Positions 34,815 through 44,120 of a DNA stretch of 64,000 nt are shown here, one piece after another. The position numbers and the translations under genes are program-made. The stretch covers positions 1-64,000 of the forward strand of contig CAJUQT010000012.1 in NCBI GenBank assembly GCA_910588225.1, read 5' to 3'. The notes below the pieces were generated by a model that saw only the letters and a list, made by a program, of their open reading frames with translations, made no database searches and was not told the DNA's origin. Numbering within the stretch: the stretch's first letter is position 1; every line of letters begins with the position of its first letter. Source of the DNA: an uncultured Acetatifactor sp. Lineage in GTDB: Bacteria > Bacillota > Clostridia > Lachnospirales > Lachnospiraceae.

Positions 34815-35159
34815 TCACTTCAGCTTCTTCATCAGGTCCACAGCTTCCTCCACCACAATCAGATTCCCTTTCTGGATTTCCTCTACCACACAAGTCTCCA
34901 TGTGTTCTTGCAGAATCAGATATCCGAAAGCCTGCAGTGCGCTTTCTACCGCCGCCACCTGGGTGAGAATATCTCCGCAATAGCGATTTTCTTCCAGCAT
35001 CTTTCCGATTCCGTTCAGCTGGCCCGTGATACGGTTCAGCCTGTTCCTCAGCTGCTTCAGCTCTCCCTCCGTTCTGGGTGTGGCCTTCTGATGACAATTG
35101 CAGCAATTTTCTGCATCGTTCGTGTTACATTCATTTTTGCTATTATTCCCTTCCGCCAT
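34815..35159 (-). CDS. csoR: CsoR-type copper-sensing repressor
   Basis: A 114-residue helical repressor of the CsoR/RcnR (DUF156) family. RLNRITGQLNGIGKMLEENR is the DNA-contacting helix; Cys in RYCGDIL, His and Cys in EHMETC form the Cu(I) site (C-H-C). An N-terminal Cys-rich stretch (CNTNDAENCCNCHQ) is an unusual extra. The ATG at 35159 is chosen because AAAGGA lies about nine bases upstream. It is first in the operon and its promoter carries two boxes for the family, so it is autoregulated and represses copA until copper binds. Confidence 0.92.
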   Translation of the reverse strand: MAEGNNSKNECNTNDAENCCNCHQKATPRTEGELKQLRNRLNRITGQLNGIGKMLEENRYCGDILTQVAAVESALQAFGYLILQEHMETCVVEEIQKGNLIVVEEAVDLMKKLK

Positions 35160-35230
35160 TTTTTCTATCCTTTCCATATTCTTTTCATAAAGCAGAGAAA
35201 ATATCTGTCTGTAGGAAAAGAGATACACAA

Positions 35231-35291
35231 ATACCCTATGGGGGTATCTGTATTATGACTACAGTCTATACCCCCACAGGGTATTTGTCAA
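35231..35291 (-). promoter_or_regulatory. csoR-copA promoter with two CsoR boxes
   Basis: Leftward TTGACA (35291-35286), 17 bases, TAGACT. The spacer holds the box ATACCCTGTGGGGGTAT (35284-35268), and a second box ATACCCCCATAGGGTAT lies at 35247-35231, downstream of the start. G/C-tract palindromes of this type are classical CsoR operators. A repressor on the first box would block RNA polymerase directly. Confidence 0.85.
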
Positions 35292-35364
35292 GTGCCTTAT
35301 CTTCCTAAATTATATTTTTAAGGATATCACAAATTCCTTTGTTCCATAAATAATGGTCTTCTAA

Positions 35365-35409
35365 GAAAAAACCGTGTTCAAATTTATCTGTATATTCGAA
35401 CACAGTTTT
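35365..35409 (-). terminator. Terminator of the nrdD-nrdG operon
   Basis: AAAACTGTGTTC (35409-35398) pairs with GAACACGGTTTT (35379-35368) read leftward, then a T run. It is 73 bases past the nrdG stop. Confidence 0.8.
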
Positions 35410-35482
35410 ATATATTCACTGAAAATCCAGAACAATTTCACACTTTTTCCTTTTATCAGGTACTGCCGTGCAAGCAACCATA

Positions 35483-36130
35483 TCATCTGGACAGACAAAC
35501 CGTCCTCCCCGTCTGTAACGATTTCCTTACGTCAATCAGCCTCTGATTATCCGAGCCGCGGAACGCCAGCCTTAAATTTTTCCTCTCTTCCACGAATTCC
35601 CCGTCCACAAGCACATCGATACAGTCCAGCAACTCCCGGACGGTTCGGTCCGCCGCATAGTCCGCCGTCCCCACACCCCTGTTCACCACGTCATCTGCTG
35701 TCTCCATGGCTCCGTCCAAACTGCCGTCTACCGTTTCCGCGACTCTGTCCATTCCTGCTTCCGCTCCTTTGTGAGAGCCTTGCCCGGCCCAGACCAGCAG
35801 ATCCTTCTCATAATCATACCCCGTATAACACCAGATACTTTTTTGCGGATACCTCCTGCGCACCGCCTTTACCAGCTCCAGTACCGTCCCCCTGTTCTCC
35901 GGCTCCATAGGCTCTCCGCCCAGTATGCTCAAGCCTCCGATATGATCCGGTGCAAGAGCCTGCAGGATTTCCTCCTCCGTCTCTCCGGTATACACTCTGC
36001 CATAGTGAAAATCCCAGGCCTCGCTGTTAAAGCAGCCCTTACACCGATGGGTACAGCCGCTGACAAAAAGGGATACCCGGATTCCCGGGCCGTTAGCCAC
36101 ATCTGTCTTCTTGATATTCGCGTAATTCAT
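35483..36130 (-). CDS. nrdG: Anaerobic ribonucleotide reductase activating protein
   Basis: A 215-residue radical SAM enzyme that puts the glycyl radical on NrdD. The cluster motif CTHRCKGC (about residues 26-33; CxxxCxxC) and GGEPMEPEN are present. Homologues are about 160-180 residues. The extra length is an Ala/Asp/Gly-rich insertion at about 117-160 (AGMDRVAETVDGSLDG, ETADDVVNRGVGTADYAAD), between the CYTGYDYE region and LLDCIDVLVDGEF. It stays in frame. The start overlaps the nrdD stop (ATGA). Confidence 0.92.
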   Translation of the reverse strand: MNYANIKKTDVANGPGIRVSLFVSGCTHRCKGCFNSEAWDFHYGRVYTGETEEEILQALAPDHIGGLSILGGEPMEPENRGTVLELVKAVRRRYPQKSIWCYTGYDYEKDLLVWAGQGSHKGAEAGMDRVAETVDGSLDGAMETADDVVNRGVGTADYAADRTVRELLDCIDVLVDGEFVEERKNLRLAFRGSDNQRLIDVRKSLQTGRTVCLSR

Positions 36131-38253
36131 AGATGCAGTACCCTCGACCTAATTTCCTTCGTTTTGCCGGTATTCCAGAAATTTTCGCCCAGGTAGCCAC
36201 AGGTCCGCCTGGTCACATTCATCTTGGAATGGTCTTTATTGTGACACTGAGGACACTCCCACTCATTGTCTTCATTGATCATTATCTCTCCGTCATAGCC
36301 GCACACATGGCAGTAATCGGACTTTGTATTGAACTCTCCATACTGAATATTGTCGTAGATAAAGCGAATCAGTTCCTCCACCGCCTCCACATTATTCAGC
36401 AGATTGGGAATCTCCACATAGGAAATGGCACCTCCCAGGGATTTATTCTGGAATTCGCTTTCAAAAATAAATTTCGTAAAGGCATCTATGGGTTCCCGTA
36501 CATCCACATGGTAGGAATTGGTATAATATCCCTTGTCCGTCACATTGGGAATGTCCCCGTATTTTTCCCGATCTATTCTGGCAAAACGATAGCACAATGT
36601 CTCCGCAGGAGTGCCGTAAAGGCTGAATCCGATTCCGGTCTCCTCCCGCCATTTCGCTGCCGTCTCCTTCAGATGCTCCATAACCCTCAGCGCAAACTCC
36701 TTCCCCTTGGGCTCCGTATGGCTGCACCCCTTCATCAGCCAGGTCAGCTCATACAGGCCAATATATCCCAAAGACATGGTGGAATAGCCGCCTTTCAGCA
36801 GCTTGTCAATCTTTTCCCCCTTTTTCAGTCGGGCGATAGCGCCGTACTGCCAGTGAATGGGACTCACATCCGAGAAAGTCCCCAGGAGTGCCTTATGCCT
36901 GCACATCAGCGCCTCTCTGCACAGCTCCAGCCGTTCTTCCAGCCGCTTCCAGAAAATGTCTTCATTTCCTTCCGACACAATTCCTATCTGCGGCAGATTT
37001 AAGCTGACCACGCCCTGATTAAAGCGGCCCTCCCATTTATACTTCCCCTCTTCGTCCTTCCAGGGAGAGAGAAAGGAGCGGCAGCCCATACAGGAGAACA
37101 CGTTCCCCTCATAGTTCTCCCGCATTTTTTTTGCAGAAATATAGTCGGGATACATTCTTTTTGCGGAACACTTCGCCGCAAGCCGAGTCACATAATCATA
37201 TTTTCCCCCCTTCAGGCAGTTGTTCTCGTCCAACACATACACCAGCTTCGGGAAGGCGGGCGTCACATACACGCCCTTTTCATTTTTTGTGCCCTGAATG
37301 CGCTGCTTCAGAATCTCCACAATAATGCGCACTGTCTCTTCCACATACTTGTCCTCATCGTCTATATGGAGGAACAGCGTCACAAAGGGAGACTGGCCGT
37401 TGGTAGTCATCAGGGTGTTAATCTGGTATTGTATGGTCTGCACGCCCGAGCGCAGCTCATCCTGCAGACGCAGCTCCACAATCCGATTCCTGGTTTCCGT
37501 ATCCAGGGAGGTGCCGAATTCCTCTTCCAGCTGAGCCTGGAACTTCTCCCTGCTTTTGTGCAGATATTTGCCCAGGTGCTTAATATTCACGGACTGTCCG
37601 CCATACTGATTGCTTGCCACCGCCGCGATAATCTGTGTGGTCACCGTGCAGGCCACCTGGAAGCTTTTGGGGGACTCTATCATTTTCCCGTTGATGGAGG
37701 TTCCGTTGTCCAGCATATCCTCGATATTGATCAGACAACAGTTGAAAATAGGCTGAATAAAATAATCCGCATCATGAAAGTGAAATACACCGTTATCATG
37801 AGCCAGAGAGAGGTGCTCCGGCAGAAGCATACGTCTGGTCACATCCCGGGATACCTCCCCTGCAATATAATCCCGTTGGGTGGAGGCCAGGCGGGTATTT
37901 TTGTTGGAATTTTCTTCCGCCAGCTCCTTGTTCTCATTACGTATCAGTTTCAGAATAGACTCGTCCGTGGTGTTGGACTTGCGCATCAGGCTTCTCTGAT
38001 AACGGTACACAATATACTTTTTGGCCAGCACATATTTATTATTCCGCACAAGATGCTGCTCAATGACATCCTGCACATGCTCCACAGCCTGCAGCTCCTT
38101 TCCTTCGGCCTTCACGGCCTCCAGGATTTCCTCCACCAGCGCATCGCCGGCTCTGTCCTTTTCTTCCACCTCGTTATTCGCTTTTCGGATGGCGGAAGTA
38201 ATTTTCTCCTCTTCATAGGCTACCACGCGCCCGTCTCTTTTCTGAATTTTCAT
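36127..38253 (-). CDS. nrdD: Anaerobic ribonucleoside-triphosphate reductase
   Basis: A 708-residue glycyl radical enzyme that makes dNTPs without oxygen. N-terminal ATP-cone (about 1-95, KIQKRDGRVVAYEEEKITSA) senses ATP/dATP. The barrel contains active-site Cys within FSCMGCRSFLSP, and the C-terminus has a four-Cys zinc site (CHVCGYDG and CPQCHNK) and the glycyl loop RRTCGYLG. The ATG at 38253 starts the ATP cone; a longer reading adds 42 unrelated residues. The binding site (AAAGG) is rather far. A 397-base leader with a small terminator-like hairpin precedes it. Confidence 0.95.
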   Translation of the reverse strand: MKIQKRDGRVVAYEEEKITSAIRKANNEVEEKDRAGDALVEEILEAVKAEGKELQAVEHVQDVIEQHLVRNNKYVLAKKYIVYRYQRSLMRKSNTTDESILKLIRNENKELAEENSNKNTRLASTQRDYIAGEVSRDVTRRMLLPEHLSLAHDNGVFHFHDADYFIQPIFNCCLINIEDMLDNGTSINGKMIESPKSFQVACTVTTQIIAAVASNQYGGQSVNIKHLGKYLHKSREKFQAQLEEEFGTSLDTETRNRIVELRLQDELRSGVQTIQYQINTLMTTNGQSPFVTLFLHIDDEDKYVEETVRIIVEILKQRIQGTKNEKGVYVTPAFPKLVYVLDENNCLKGGKYDYVTRLAAKCSAKRMYPDYISAKKMRENYEGNVFSCMGCRSFLSPWKDEEGKYKWEGRFNQGVVSLNLPQIGIVSEGNEDIFWKRLEERLELCREALMCRHKALLGTFSDVSPIHWQYGAIARLKKGEKIDKLLKGGYSTMSLGYIGLYELTWLMKGCSHTEPKGKEFALRVMEHLKETAAKWREETGIGFSLYGTPAETLCYRFARIDREKYGDIPNVTDKGYYTNSYHVDVREPIDAFTKFIFESEFQNKSLGGAISYVEIPNLLNNVEAVEELIRFIYDNIQYGEFNTKSDYCHVCGYDGEIMINEDNEWECPQCHNKDHSKMNVTRRTCGYLGENFWNTGKTKEIRSRVLHL

Positions 38254-38650
38254 ATAAAACCATACCTTTCTGCAGCCTGCAAATTCCTGACACAGCCACA
38301 AGCAGTTTTGTCTGTGCCAACAGTAATCCCGTTTCTGCAATACTACTGCCTGCTCTGAAGCCCTGCGCGATATATGCAATCCAGTAAAAAGCTTTTCCCT
38401 GCGCAGTCCGCAGCCGCCTCAGCGGTAATCTTCCATATGCGGACCTGCACATAAAAAAGTGTCTTCGACACCGTTCTGATTCCATGTCCATCTGGCGACA
38501 GACTTCCCCATAAGGAAAAAAAGGCCGCCCCGCAGAAATCTACGGAGACGGCCCTTTCAATATCTTGTGTCTGTTATGGTCTTCGCATCTATATCTTGTT
38601 CCCTATTATAATGGACAGCAAAATAAAATGCAAGAGAATTTTCCCATTCG
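38254..38650. other. nrdD leader and intergenic region
   Basis: No gene is seen. It contains the terminator of the upstream kinase operon (38515-38557) and, closer to nrdD, a compact hairpin GTGTCGAAGACAC followed by TTTTTT (leftward, 38471-38453). The second, about 200 bases ahead of the nrdD start, could be an attenuator. I could not match a cobalamin riboswitch or an NrdR box. Confidence 0.55.
38515..38557 (-). terminator. Terminator of the galacto-N-biose operon
   Basis: Leftward GGGCCGTCTCCGTAGA pairs imperfectly with TCTGCGGGGCGGCC, followed by TTTTTTT. It lies about 95 bases past the stop of the kinase gene. Confidence 0.85.
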
Positions 38651-39772
38651 TTACCTTTTACACTTCTGGACGATAACGTCCAGCTCATCCCATCTGCTTT
38701 CCATCTCTTCCACCAGCTTAAACTGGGTTCTGGCTCTGTCCAGGTTATGCCTTTCTCTGTGAATTTTAAAATAATTGTCTCCTTCCAGGTAATCCGCCAG
38801 GAACCGCATTCCACACTCCAGCGTCATCAGCTTAGCTCCCATGGGCAGCATTGAGATCTCCTGTTCCGTAAGACTGCCTCCGCAGCCCTCCAAATAGCCT
38901 TTGGTAAAGGCCTCAAATAACTCCAGATCCAACCGCACTTTATCCAGATCCTGCTCGTCTTCTGCCCCCGTGCTGGCTCCAAAGCGGATGGAATCCCCGA
39001 AGTCATACAGGGAAAGCCCGGGCATCACGGTATCCAGATCAATGACACAAAGCACCTTTCCTGTCTCCCGGTCAAAGAGTACATTGTTCAGCTTGGTGTC
39101 ATTGTGTGTCACCCTCAGAGGAAGCTTTCCCTCCCCCAGCAAGTCGGTCAGCACTGACACATCCTTTTTCCGGGAGAGAACGAACTGGATTTCCTTTTCT
39201 GCGCCGGCGGCCCGCCCCAGCCGATCCTCCTGCACGGCTTTCCGGAAGTTCAGGAAACGCACAGGTGTATTATGAAAGTCAGGAATGGTCTCCCACAGCT
39301 TCTCCACAGGAAAATCAGAAAGCATTTTCTGAAATCTGCCGAAAGCCACGCCGCTGTCATGGAAATTATTCTTGTTTTCCACTTTCTCCAGACACAGAGT
39401 TCCCTCCACATACAGATACATTCTCCAATAATCGTGATTCTCATCCTCATAGAAGAAATCGCCTTCCAAAGTCCGAATCACATTCAGTGTCTCCCGGTCC
39501 GGATCTCCGCCCTGTGCGGTGATTACATCTCTCAGGTACTCCGTGACACGCACCACGTTTTCCATGAGCTGCTTTGGGTTGCGGAACACGTTCCCATTCA
39601 TCTGCTGAAGAATATACTTCTTTTCTCTTCCCTGCTCCATGTCAAAAGTAAGCAAATAAGTGTCATTAATATGTCCGTTTCCATAAGGTCGATTATCCAC
39701 CAGTTTCCCTTCCACGGCAAACTGTCTGATTACTTCTTCTGTTTCGCTCTGATCTAAATATCCCGTGCTCAT
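38651..39772 (-). CDS. nahK: N-acetylhexosamine 1-kinase
   Basis: A 373-residue kinase of the aminoglycoside phosphotransferase fold. Glycine loop NRPYGNGHINDTYLL, catalytic loop RVTHNDTKLNNVLFD and metal-binding CVIDLDTVMPGLSLYDFGDS are intact. It phosphorylates the anomeric hydroxyl of GalNAc or GlcNAc released by the GH112 phosphorylase. Its start overlaps the GH112 stop codon by ATGA, as in the lnpAB arrangement of bifidobacteria. The uridylyltransferase and epimerase of the full Leloir-like branch are not in this window. Confidence 0.92.
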   Translation of the reverse strand: MSTGYLDQSETEEVIRQFAVEGKLVDNRPYGNGHINDTYLLTFDMEQGREKKYILQQMNGNVFRNPKQLMENVVRVTEYLRDVITAQGGDPDRETLNVIRTLEGDFFYEDENHDYWRMYLYVEGTLCLEKVENKNNFHDSGVAFGRFQKMLSDFPVEKLWETIPDFHNTPVRFLNFRKAVQEDRLGRAAGAEKEIQFVLSRKKDVSVLTDLLGEGKLPLRVTHNDTKLNNVLFDRETGKVLCVIDLDTVMPGLSLYDFGDSIRFGASTGAEDEQDLDKVRLDLELFEAFTKGYLEGCGGSLTEQEISMLPMGAKLMTLECGMRFLADYLEGDNYFKIHRERHNLDRARTQFKLVEEMESRWDELDVIVQKCKR

Positions 39773-41943
39773 TTTTTCTCCTTAACATCCAGCCATACAA
39801 TTTCCATGGGCGCCATGTCAAGATGTGCTCTGATCTCTCCCTGTACATAGAGCTCCGTCTGCCTGGCTTCTTTGGAATTGTTAATCACCGCAATTTTTCC
39901 GGTCTCTTCAAATACTGTAATCTCCGTATCCACATTGGAGACGTAGAATTTCCTCATCTCCGCTTCCTGATGGGCCGCGTAATAAATGGCCCGCAGCAGG
40001 AGCCGGCAGTTCTGGGGCGAATAGGGAAGTCCCGCAAAGTATACGCTCCTGCCCTTTCCGTACTGATTCACAACCAGGCGACTGTACTTTCCGTCCATGT
40101 TCAGAATCTGGTAATTCTCTCCCTGGGCATAGATACGGCTCTTTCCTTCTCCGAAATCAATCTCTCCTTCGATATCTTCCAAAATGAAATGCCTGCTGTC
40201 CATTTCATTATATTTATCGGTACTCATGGAGAACCCAAGCTCTCTGTCTACTCCCAGCACATCGCTGAGCTGGAAATACCGTCCCTGATACTGGCAGGCG
40301 CTGGGCTCGCCCACTCCGATAAAGCCGCCTCCCTGGTCCACAAATCTGCGGATCGCGCAGACAATGTTTTCATCCATCCAGTTCTCCGCACCGCTCCAGG
40401 AAGTCCCCACATCACCTGCATTGATAATGACTTTGATTTCCGGGTCAATGCCCTCTCTGACTTCATCAAAGGTGATGAACTCCACATCAAAAGGCATACC
40501 GCTCAGACACTCAATCACGCCCACATAGGAATAAATCTCCCTGTACCAGAGCGCATGGTGTACCTGATTGGCCATCCATCTTCTCAGATTTCCCCAACAA
40601 TTCAGTATTCCTACCTTAAAAGGTGCCGTATAAGCCTTCGTCCCCTGCATATTGGAGTGAATCTGACGAAATTCATCCACCACCCGGCTTATCTGGTCAA
40701 TAAAGCCCGGCCACTCGTCCGCCAGCTTCAGATATCCGCCATATCCGATCCTGTCCAGGGGGGACCGCAGAATGGCTCTCCTTGCCTTCAGCCAGTTATT
40801 CTGCGCTTCCCCTATGGGATCGCCTCCCTCTGTGAACACATCCGGGAAAAAGTAAGGAAGAAGCCTTCCTTCCGTATACTTCACTCCCTTTATATCCGAA
40901 ATCATGCGGAGCGTCACGCCGTCGCCCACAGAACCCACCACGGCGTCCAGACCAATATTCGCGAAATATTTACCGAAAGGCTCCGTTCCAATCCAATGGT
41001 CTCCCAGGAACATCATGGCTTCCTTGCCGTACTCATGCACAATGTCCACAAGCTCTTTCGCCAGAGAGCTGACTTCCTGCTGCTGAAATTCAATGAAATC
41101 CCTGAATTCTTTGGAAGGCACACGGAATATGGAATTATGATAGCCCTGATCCACAATGTATTCCGGCCGGAATTTATAGCCTGCCCATTTTTCGAACTGC
41201 TCCAGAATATAAGGGCTGACACTGGCGCTATAGCCGAACCATTCCACAAACTTTTCTCTCTTTTTATCATCGAATGTCAGTGTAAACTGATGGAAAAAGG
41301 TTGTAAAACGTACCACATTTACATCCGGATTCTCCTGACACCATCTCTTGAGCTTATTTTTCACGTACTCTCTGGTTTTCGGCTGACGTACGTCATAGGT
41401 CAGCTGATGAGGCGCATCCTTCCAGTCATTTGTGATAAAATTATACATATGAACCGGATCCCAGATCAGGAAAGCCAGAAAGCTCACCGTATACTGATGA
41501 TAGGGAATACTTTCAATGACCACCTCGCCGGTCGCTTCGTCATATTCCCATTGTTCCGAGGGAACCGGTTCTCCGGTAGTTCTGTCCATTACCTCCCACC
41601 ACCTCTTGGGAGAATCCAGCGTATTCACCTTAAGCTGTTCCCTGTGAAATCCTTTCATCAGTTCAATGCGCAGACTTTTTTCTCTGGCGGTAACCCTGTC
41701 ACTGATCAGATACTCCTGCTGTATCTCCTCCGGATGGCTTTCCGCCCACTCATTATCCTTCCTGGTGGTGTAATAAGTCGCATATATTTTGGCCCCGGAC
41801 TGCAGAAGCGCCTCCGGCATGGACGTTCCATCACAATCCCGCAGCGCATCCGCCCCCAGCAGCTCCTGCAGACGCATGGTTTCCTCCACCATGTCCACAT
41901 CCGTTGGCAGCGTCAGCCTGCCCTTCTTCTCCATATTCATCAT
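39769..41943 (-). CDS. lnpA: 1,3-beta-galactosyl-N-acetylhexosamine phosphorylase (GH112)
   Basis: A 724-residue cytoplasmic enzyme that phosphorolyses galacto-N-biose (mucin core 1) or lacto-N-biose (milk) to galactose 1-phosphate and the free N-acetylhexosamine. The N-terminus (GRLTLPTDVDMVEETMRLQE), VVRFTTFFHQFTLTFDD, FRPEYIVDQGYHNS and GGFIGVGEPSACQYQGRYFQ are typical GH112 segments; the C-terminus ends in a small beta domain (APMEIVWLDVKE). Length matches the family. GGAGGC lies before paired ATGs at 41943 and 41940. It is flanked by its importer and the kinase nahK. Preference for GNB or LNB cannot be read from the sequence by eye. Confidence 0.95.
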   Translation of the reverse strand: MMNMEKKGRLTLPTDVDMVEETMRLQELLGADALRDCDGTSMPEALLQSGAKIYATYYTTRKDNEWAESHPEEIQQEYLISDRVTAREKSLRIELMKGFHREQLKVNTLDSPKRWWEVMDRTTGEPVPSEQWEYDEATGEVVIESIPYHQYTVSFLAFLIWDPVHMYNFITNDWKDAPHQLTYDVRQPKTREYVKNKLKRWCQENPDVNVVRFTTFFHQFTLTFDDKKREKFVEWFGYSASVSPYILEQFEKWAGYKFRPEYIVDQGYHNSIFRVPSKEFRDFIEFQQQEVSSLAKELVDIVHEYGKEAMMFLGDHWIGTEPFGKYFANIGLDAVVGSVGDGVTLRMISDIKGVKYTEGRLLPYFFPDVFTEGGDPIGEAQNNWLKARRAILRSPLDRIGYGGYLKLADEWPGFIDQISRVVDEFRQIHSNMQGTKAYTAPFKVGILNCWGNLRRWMANQVHHALWYREIYSYVGVIECLSGMPFDVEFITFDEVREGIDPEIKVIINAGDVGTSWSGAENWMDENIVCAIRRFVDQGGGFIGVGEPSACQYQGRYFQLSDVLGVDRELGFSMSTDKYNEMDSRHFILEDIEGEIDFGEGKSRIYAQGENYQILNMDGKYSRLVVNQYGKGRSVYFAGLPYSPQNCRLLLRAIYYAAHQEAEMRKFYVSNVDTEITVFEETGKIAVINNSKEARQTELYVQGEIRAHLDMAPMEIVWLDVKEKK

Positions 41944-41997
41944 CCTGCCTCCGTCCTCTCCGGGAACCGTTCGGCCGAACTGCTCCCTCTTATTCTA

Positions 41998-42162
41998 TCA
42001 TCTAAATTTGCGGTTGTACAGATAAAGAAGAACCAATATTCCCGCCAGCCCCACAAGCATTACCAGCAGTCCCACCGGTCCTATGTTGCGCTGTCCAATG
42101 GCAATCAGCGCCACACTTACCAGAAAAATCACCGTGTATAAAATCCCGCTCATCCATTTCAT
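41998..42162 (-). CDS. Small two-helix membrane protein (DUF6903-like)
   Basis: A 54-residue protein: MKWMSGILYTVIFLVSVALI, a short basic loop with QRNIGPVG, then a second helix and YLYNRKFR. GGAGG lies seven bases before the ATG at 42162. Small proteins of this kind are commonly found beside GH112 genes in Lachnospiraceae; function unknown. Position between the permease and phosphorylase genes suggests a role at the importer. Confidence 0.85.
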   Translation of the reverse strand: MKWMSGILYTVIFLVSVALIAIGQRNIGPVGLLVMLVGLAGILVLLYLYNRKFR

Positions 42163-42239
42163 ATTTTGTCCTCCTAATTGAGTTCCGCAGCAGCCCGTTC
42201 AGTACCTATCTTGGGCTGCGCTGATATAGCCGCTGCCTT

Positions 42240-43121
42240 TTATCCCTTCAGGCCGCCCAGACTCATGCCCTGTGTCAGCTTCTTCTGCACCATGATGTAA
42301 AGAATCAATGTGGGCAGCATGACAATCACAAGACCGGCATACAGCTGTCCGTAATTTGCCGCCGCTTTCTGGGCCTGCATCAGCTGCATCAGGCCCACGG
42401 GAAGGGTCTTCGCATCCTTCGTCAGCAGTGTCATGGAAATAATATACTCATTCCAGAAGGACAGAAAGTTGAACAGAATTACGGTGATGATGCTGGGCAG
42501 CGCCATGGGCATCATCACACGGACCATGGTCCGGAAGTAACCGCTTCCGTCCACATAAGCCGCCTCTTCATAGTCCTTCGGAATGGTGGCGAAAAAGCCT
42601 GAAAGCAGATAAATGGTAAACGGCAGGGCGGTGGAAGCATAAACCAGCGCCACAACAAACAGATTGTTCAGGAAAAAGCCTCCCATCCCCGCTTTCTTTA
42701 AAAATTTATCGGCATCCACAAACATCAGGAAAATAGGCACCACGATATAGTTGACATTGATGAAGAGTCCCCCCATAAACATAGTGTTGATAAGCCTGCT
42801 TCCCCTGAACCGGTATCTGGCCAGCACATAGGCAGCGGGCAGCGCCACTACCAGCAGCAATATCAGTGCCAGCGCCGTCACCAGCACAGAATTCAAAAAG
42901 TATTCACCCATTTTCGCCTTCTGGAAGGCGTCCACAAAATTCTGGAAGTAAAATCCCTTCGGCATAGTCCAGGGATTCCCGTAAAATTCAGAATTCTCCT
43001 TTATAGATGCCAGGAATACCCAGCCTACCGGCACAACAATACTGACAGCCAGAGTGAGCAGGGCCACATAGATAAAAATCCTGTATAACGTCTCTAAGCT
43101 CATTTCTTTTTTCTTTTTCAT
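42240..43121 (-). CDS. Sugar ABC transporter permease, MalG-like
   Basis: A 293-residue membrane subunit with six helices. It has the carbohydrate-permease coupling loop EEAAYVDGSGYFRTMVRVMM with PMALP (about residues 195-220) and ends TQGMSLGGLKG, typical of MalG/CUT1 permeases. It works with the upstream MalF-like protein, and the SBP, to import GNB or LNB. No ATPase is encoded here; a shared MsmX-like ATPase elsewhere is probable. Confidence 0.92.
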   Translation of the reverse strand: MKKKKEMSLETLYRIFIYVALLTLAVSIVVPVGWVFLASIKENSEFYGNPWTMPKGFYFQNFVDAFQKAKMGEYFLNSVLVTALALILLLVVALPAAYVLARYRFRGSRLINTMFMGGLFINVNYIVVPIFLMFVDADKFLKKAGMGGFFLNNLFVVALVYASTALPFTIYLLSGFFATIPKDYEEAAYVDGSGYFRTMVRVMMPMALPSIITVILFNFLSFWNEYIISMTLLTKDAKTLPVGLMQLMQAQKAAANYGQLYAGLVIVMLPTLILYIMVQKKLTQGMSLGGLKG

Positions 43122-43139
43122 TTATATGTACCCCCTGCC

Positions 43140-44033
43140 CTAATACTCCAGAATCTCTCTTTTTGTGACAAAATTCACAACCGCCGACAGCCCGAAAGAA
43201 AACAGGAACACCACAACTCCGATGGCCATACCATATCCATAGGAGGAATTCGTATATGCCTGCTTGTACATATAGCTCAGGAATACTTCCGTGGAACCGT
43301 CCGGACCTCCGCTGGTTAAGGACTTGACAAAGAGAAAGCTCAAATTGATAGAGCTGATGACGAAGAATGTCAGTGTGGTCCTTACATTGACCCAGATTAA
43401 CGGCAGCGTGATGGAGAAGAACTGCCTGATTCTTCCCGCGCCTTCCAGGCTGGCCGATTCATACAGGCTCTCCGGCACGGCCGCCATACTTGCCATATAC
43501 ATTACCATGTAATAACCGATTGCCTGCCAGATCATGGCGATAACCAGACTGTAAATCACCAGCTTCTGATCTCCCAGCCAGAGAATGGGCGTTTTATCGC
43601 TGCTTCTGAAAATGCCGATCACACTGTTCAAAAGCCCGTTATTTGGGTCATAAATCGCCGAGAAGATAGCGGAGATTACCACCACCGACAAAATATTGGG
43701 TATATAGAAAACAATTCTGAAAAAATTCTGCCCCTTAATCTTCTCTCTGGAAAGAAGCGCCGCGAAAATCAGCGCCAGCGCCATTGTCACAATGGTGACA
43801 ATGGTAATCAGGAGGACGGTGTTCTGAAAGGAACGGAAAAAATTGGTATCCTCCATCAATATTTTGAAATTATTGAGTCCCACAAATTCCTTGTTGTTGG
43901 AATACCCTCCCCACTTATAAAGCGACATTTTGAATACGTTAAAGGTGGGAATCAGCATAAAAATAACAAATAAAATAACTGCGGGCGCCACGCACACCCC
44001 GATAAACACACTTCTCGCTCGTCCTCTTTTCAA
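43140..44033 (-). CDS. Sugar ABC transporter permease, MalF-like
   Basis: A 297-residue permease with six helices and the loop ESASLEGAGRIRQFFSITLP. The start codon is TTG at 44033, supported by GGAGGG six bases upstream; no better start is near. It is 18 bases ahead of the MalG-like gene and follows the binding-protein gene after a hairpin. Confidence 0.91.
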   Translation of the reverse strand: MKRGRARSVFIGVCVAPAVILFVIFMLIPTFNVFKMSLYKWGGYSNNKEFVGLNNFKILMEDTNFFRSFQNTVLLITIVTIVTMALALIFAALLSREKIKGQNFFRIVFYIPNILSVVVISAIFSAIYDPNNGLLNSVIGIFRSSDKTPILWLGDQKLVIYSLVIAMIWQAIGYYMVMYMASMAAVPESLYESASLEGAGRIRQFFSITLPLIWVNVRTTLTFFVISSINLSFLFVKSLTSGGPDGSTEVFLSYMYKQAYTNSSYGYGMAIGVVVFLFSFGLSAVVNFVTKREILEY

Positions 44034-44120
44034 CTCTGTCCCTCCTGTCTCCAGCTGCCAAATCCAGCCTGCGGCATCCTTCCGATTCCATATCCGCCCA
44101 ACGGCGGACTCACTGTAAGG

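Noticed and set aside
38254..38514. Adenosylcobalamin riboswitch or NrdR box ahead of nrdD
   Set aside because: No B12-box-like segment and no pair of NrdR-type boxes was seen.
39823..42141. 772-codon plus-strand frame opposite the GH112 gene
   Set aside because: It is a codon-usage shadow: low-complexity His/Ile/Leu-rich translation with no recognisable domain, covering a certain GH112 gene.
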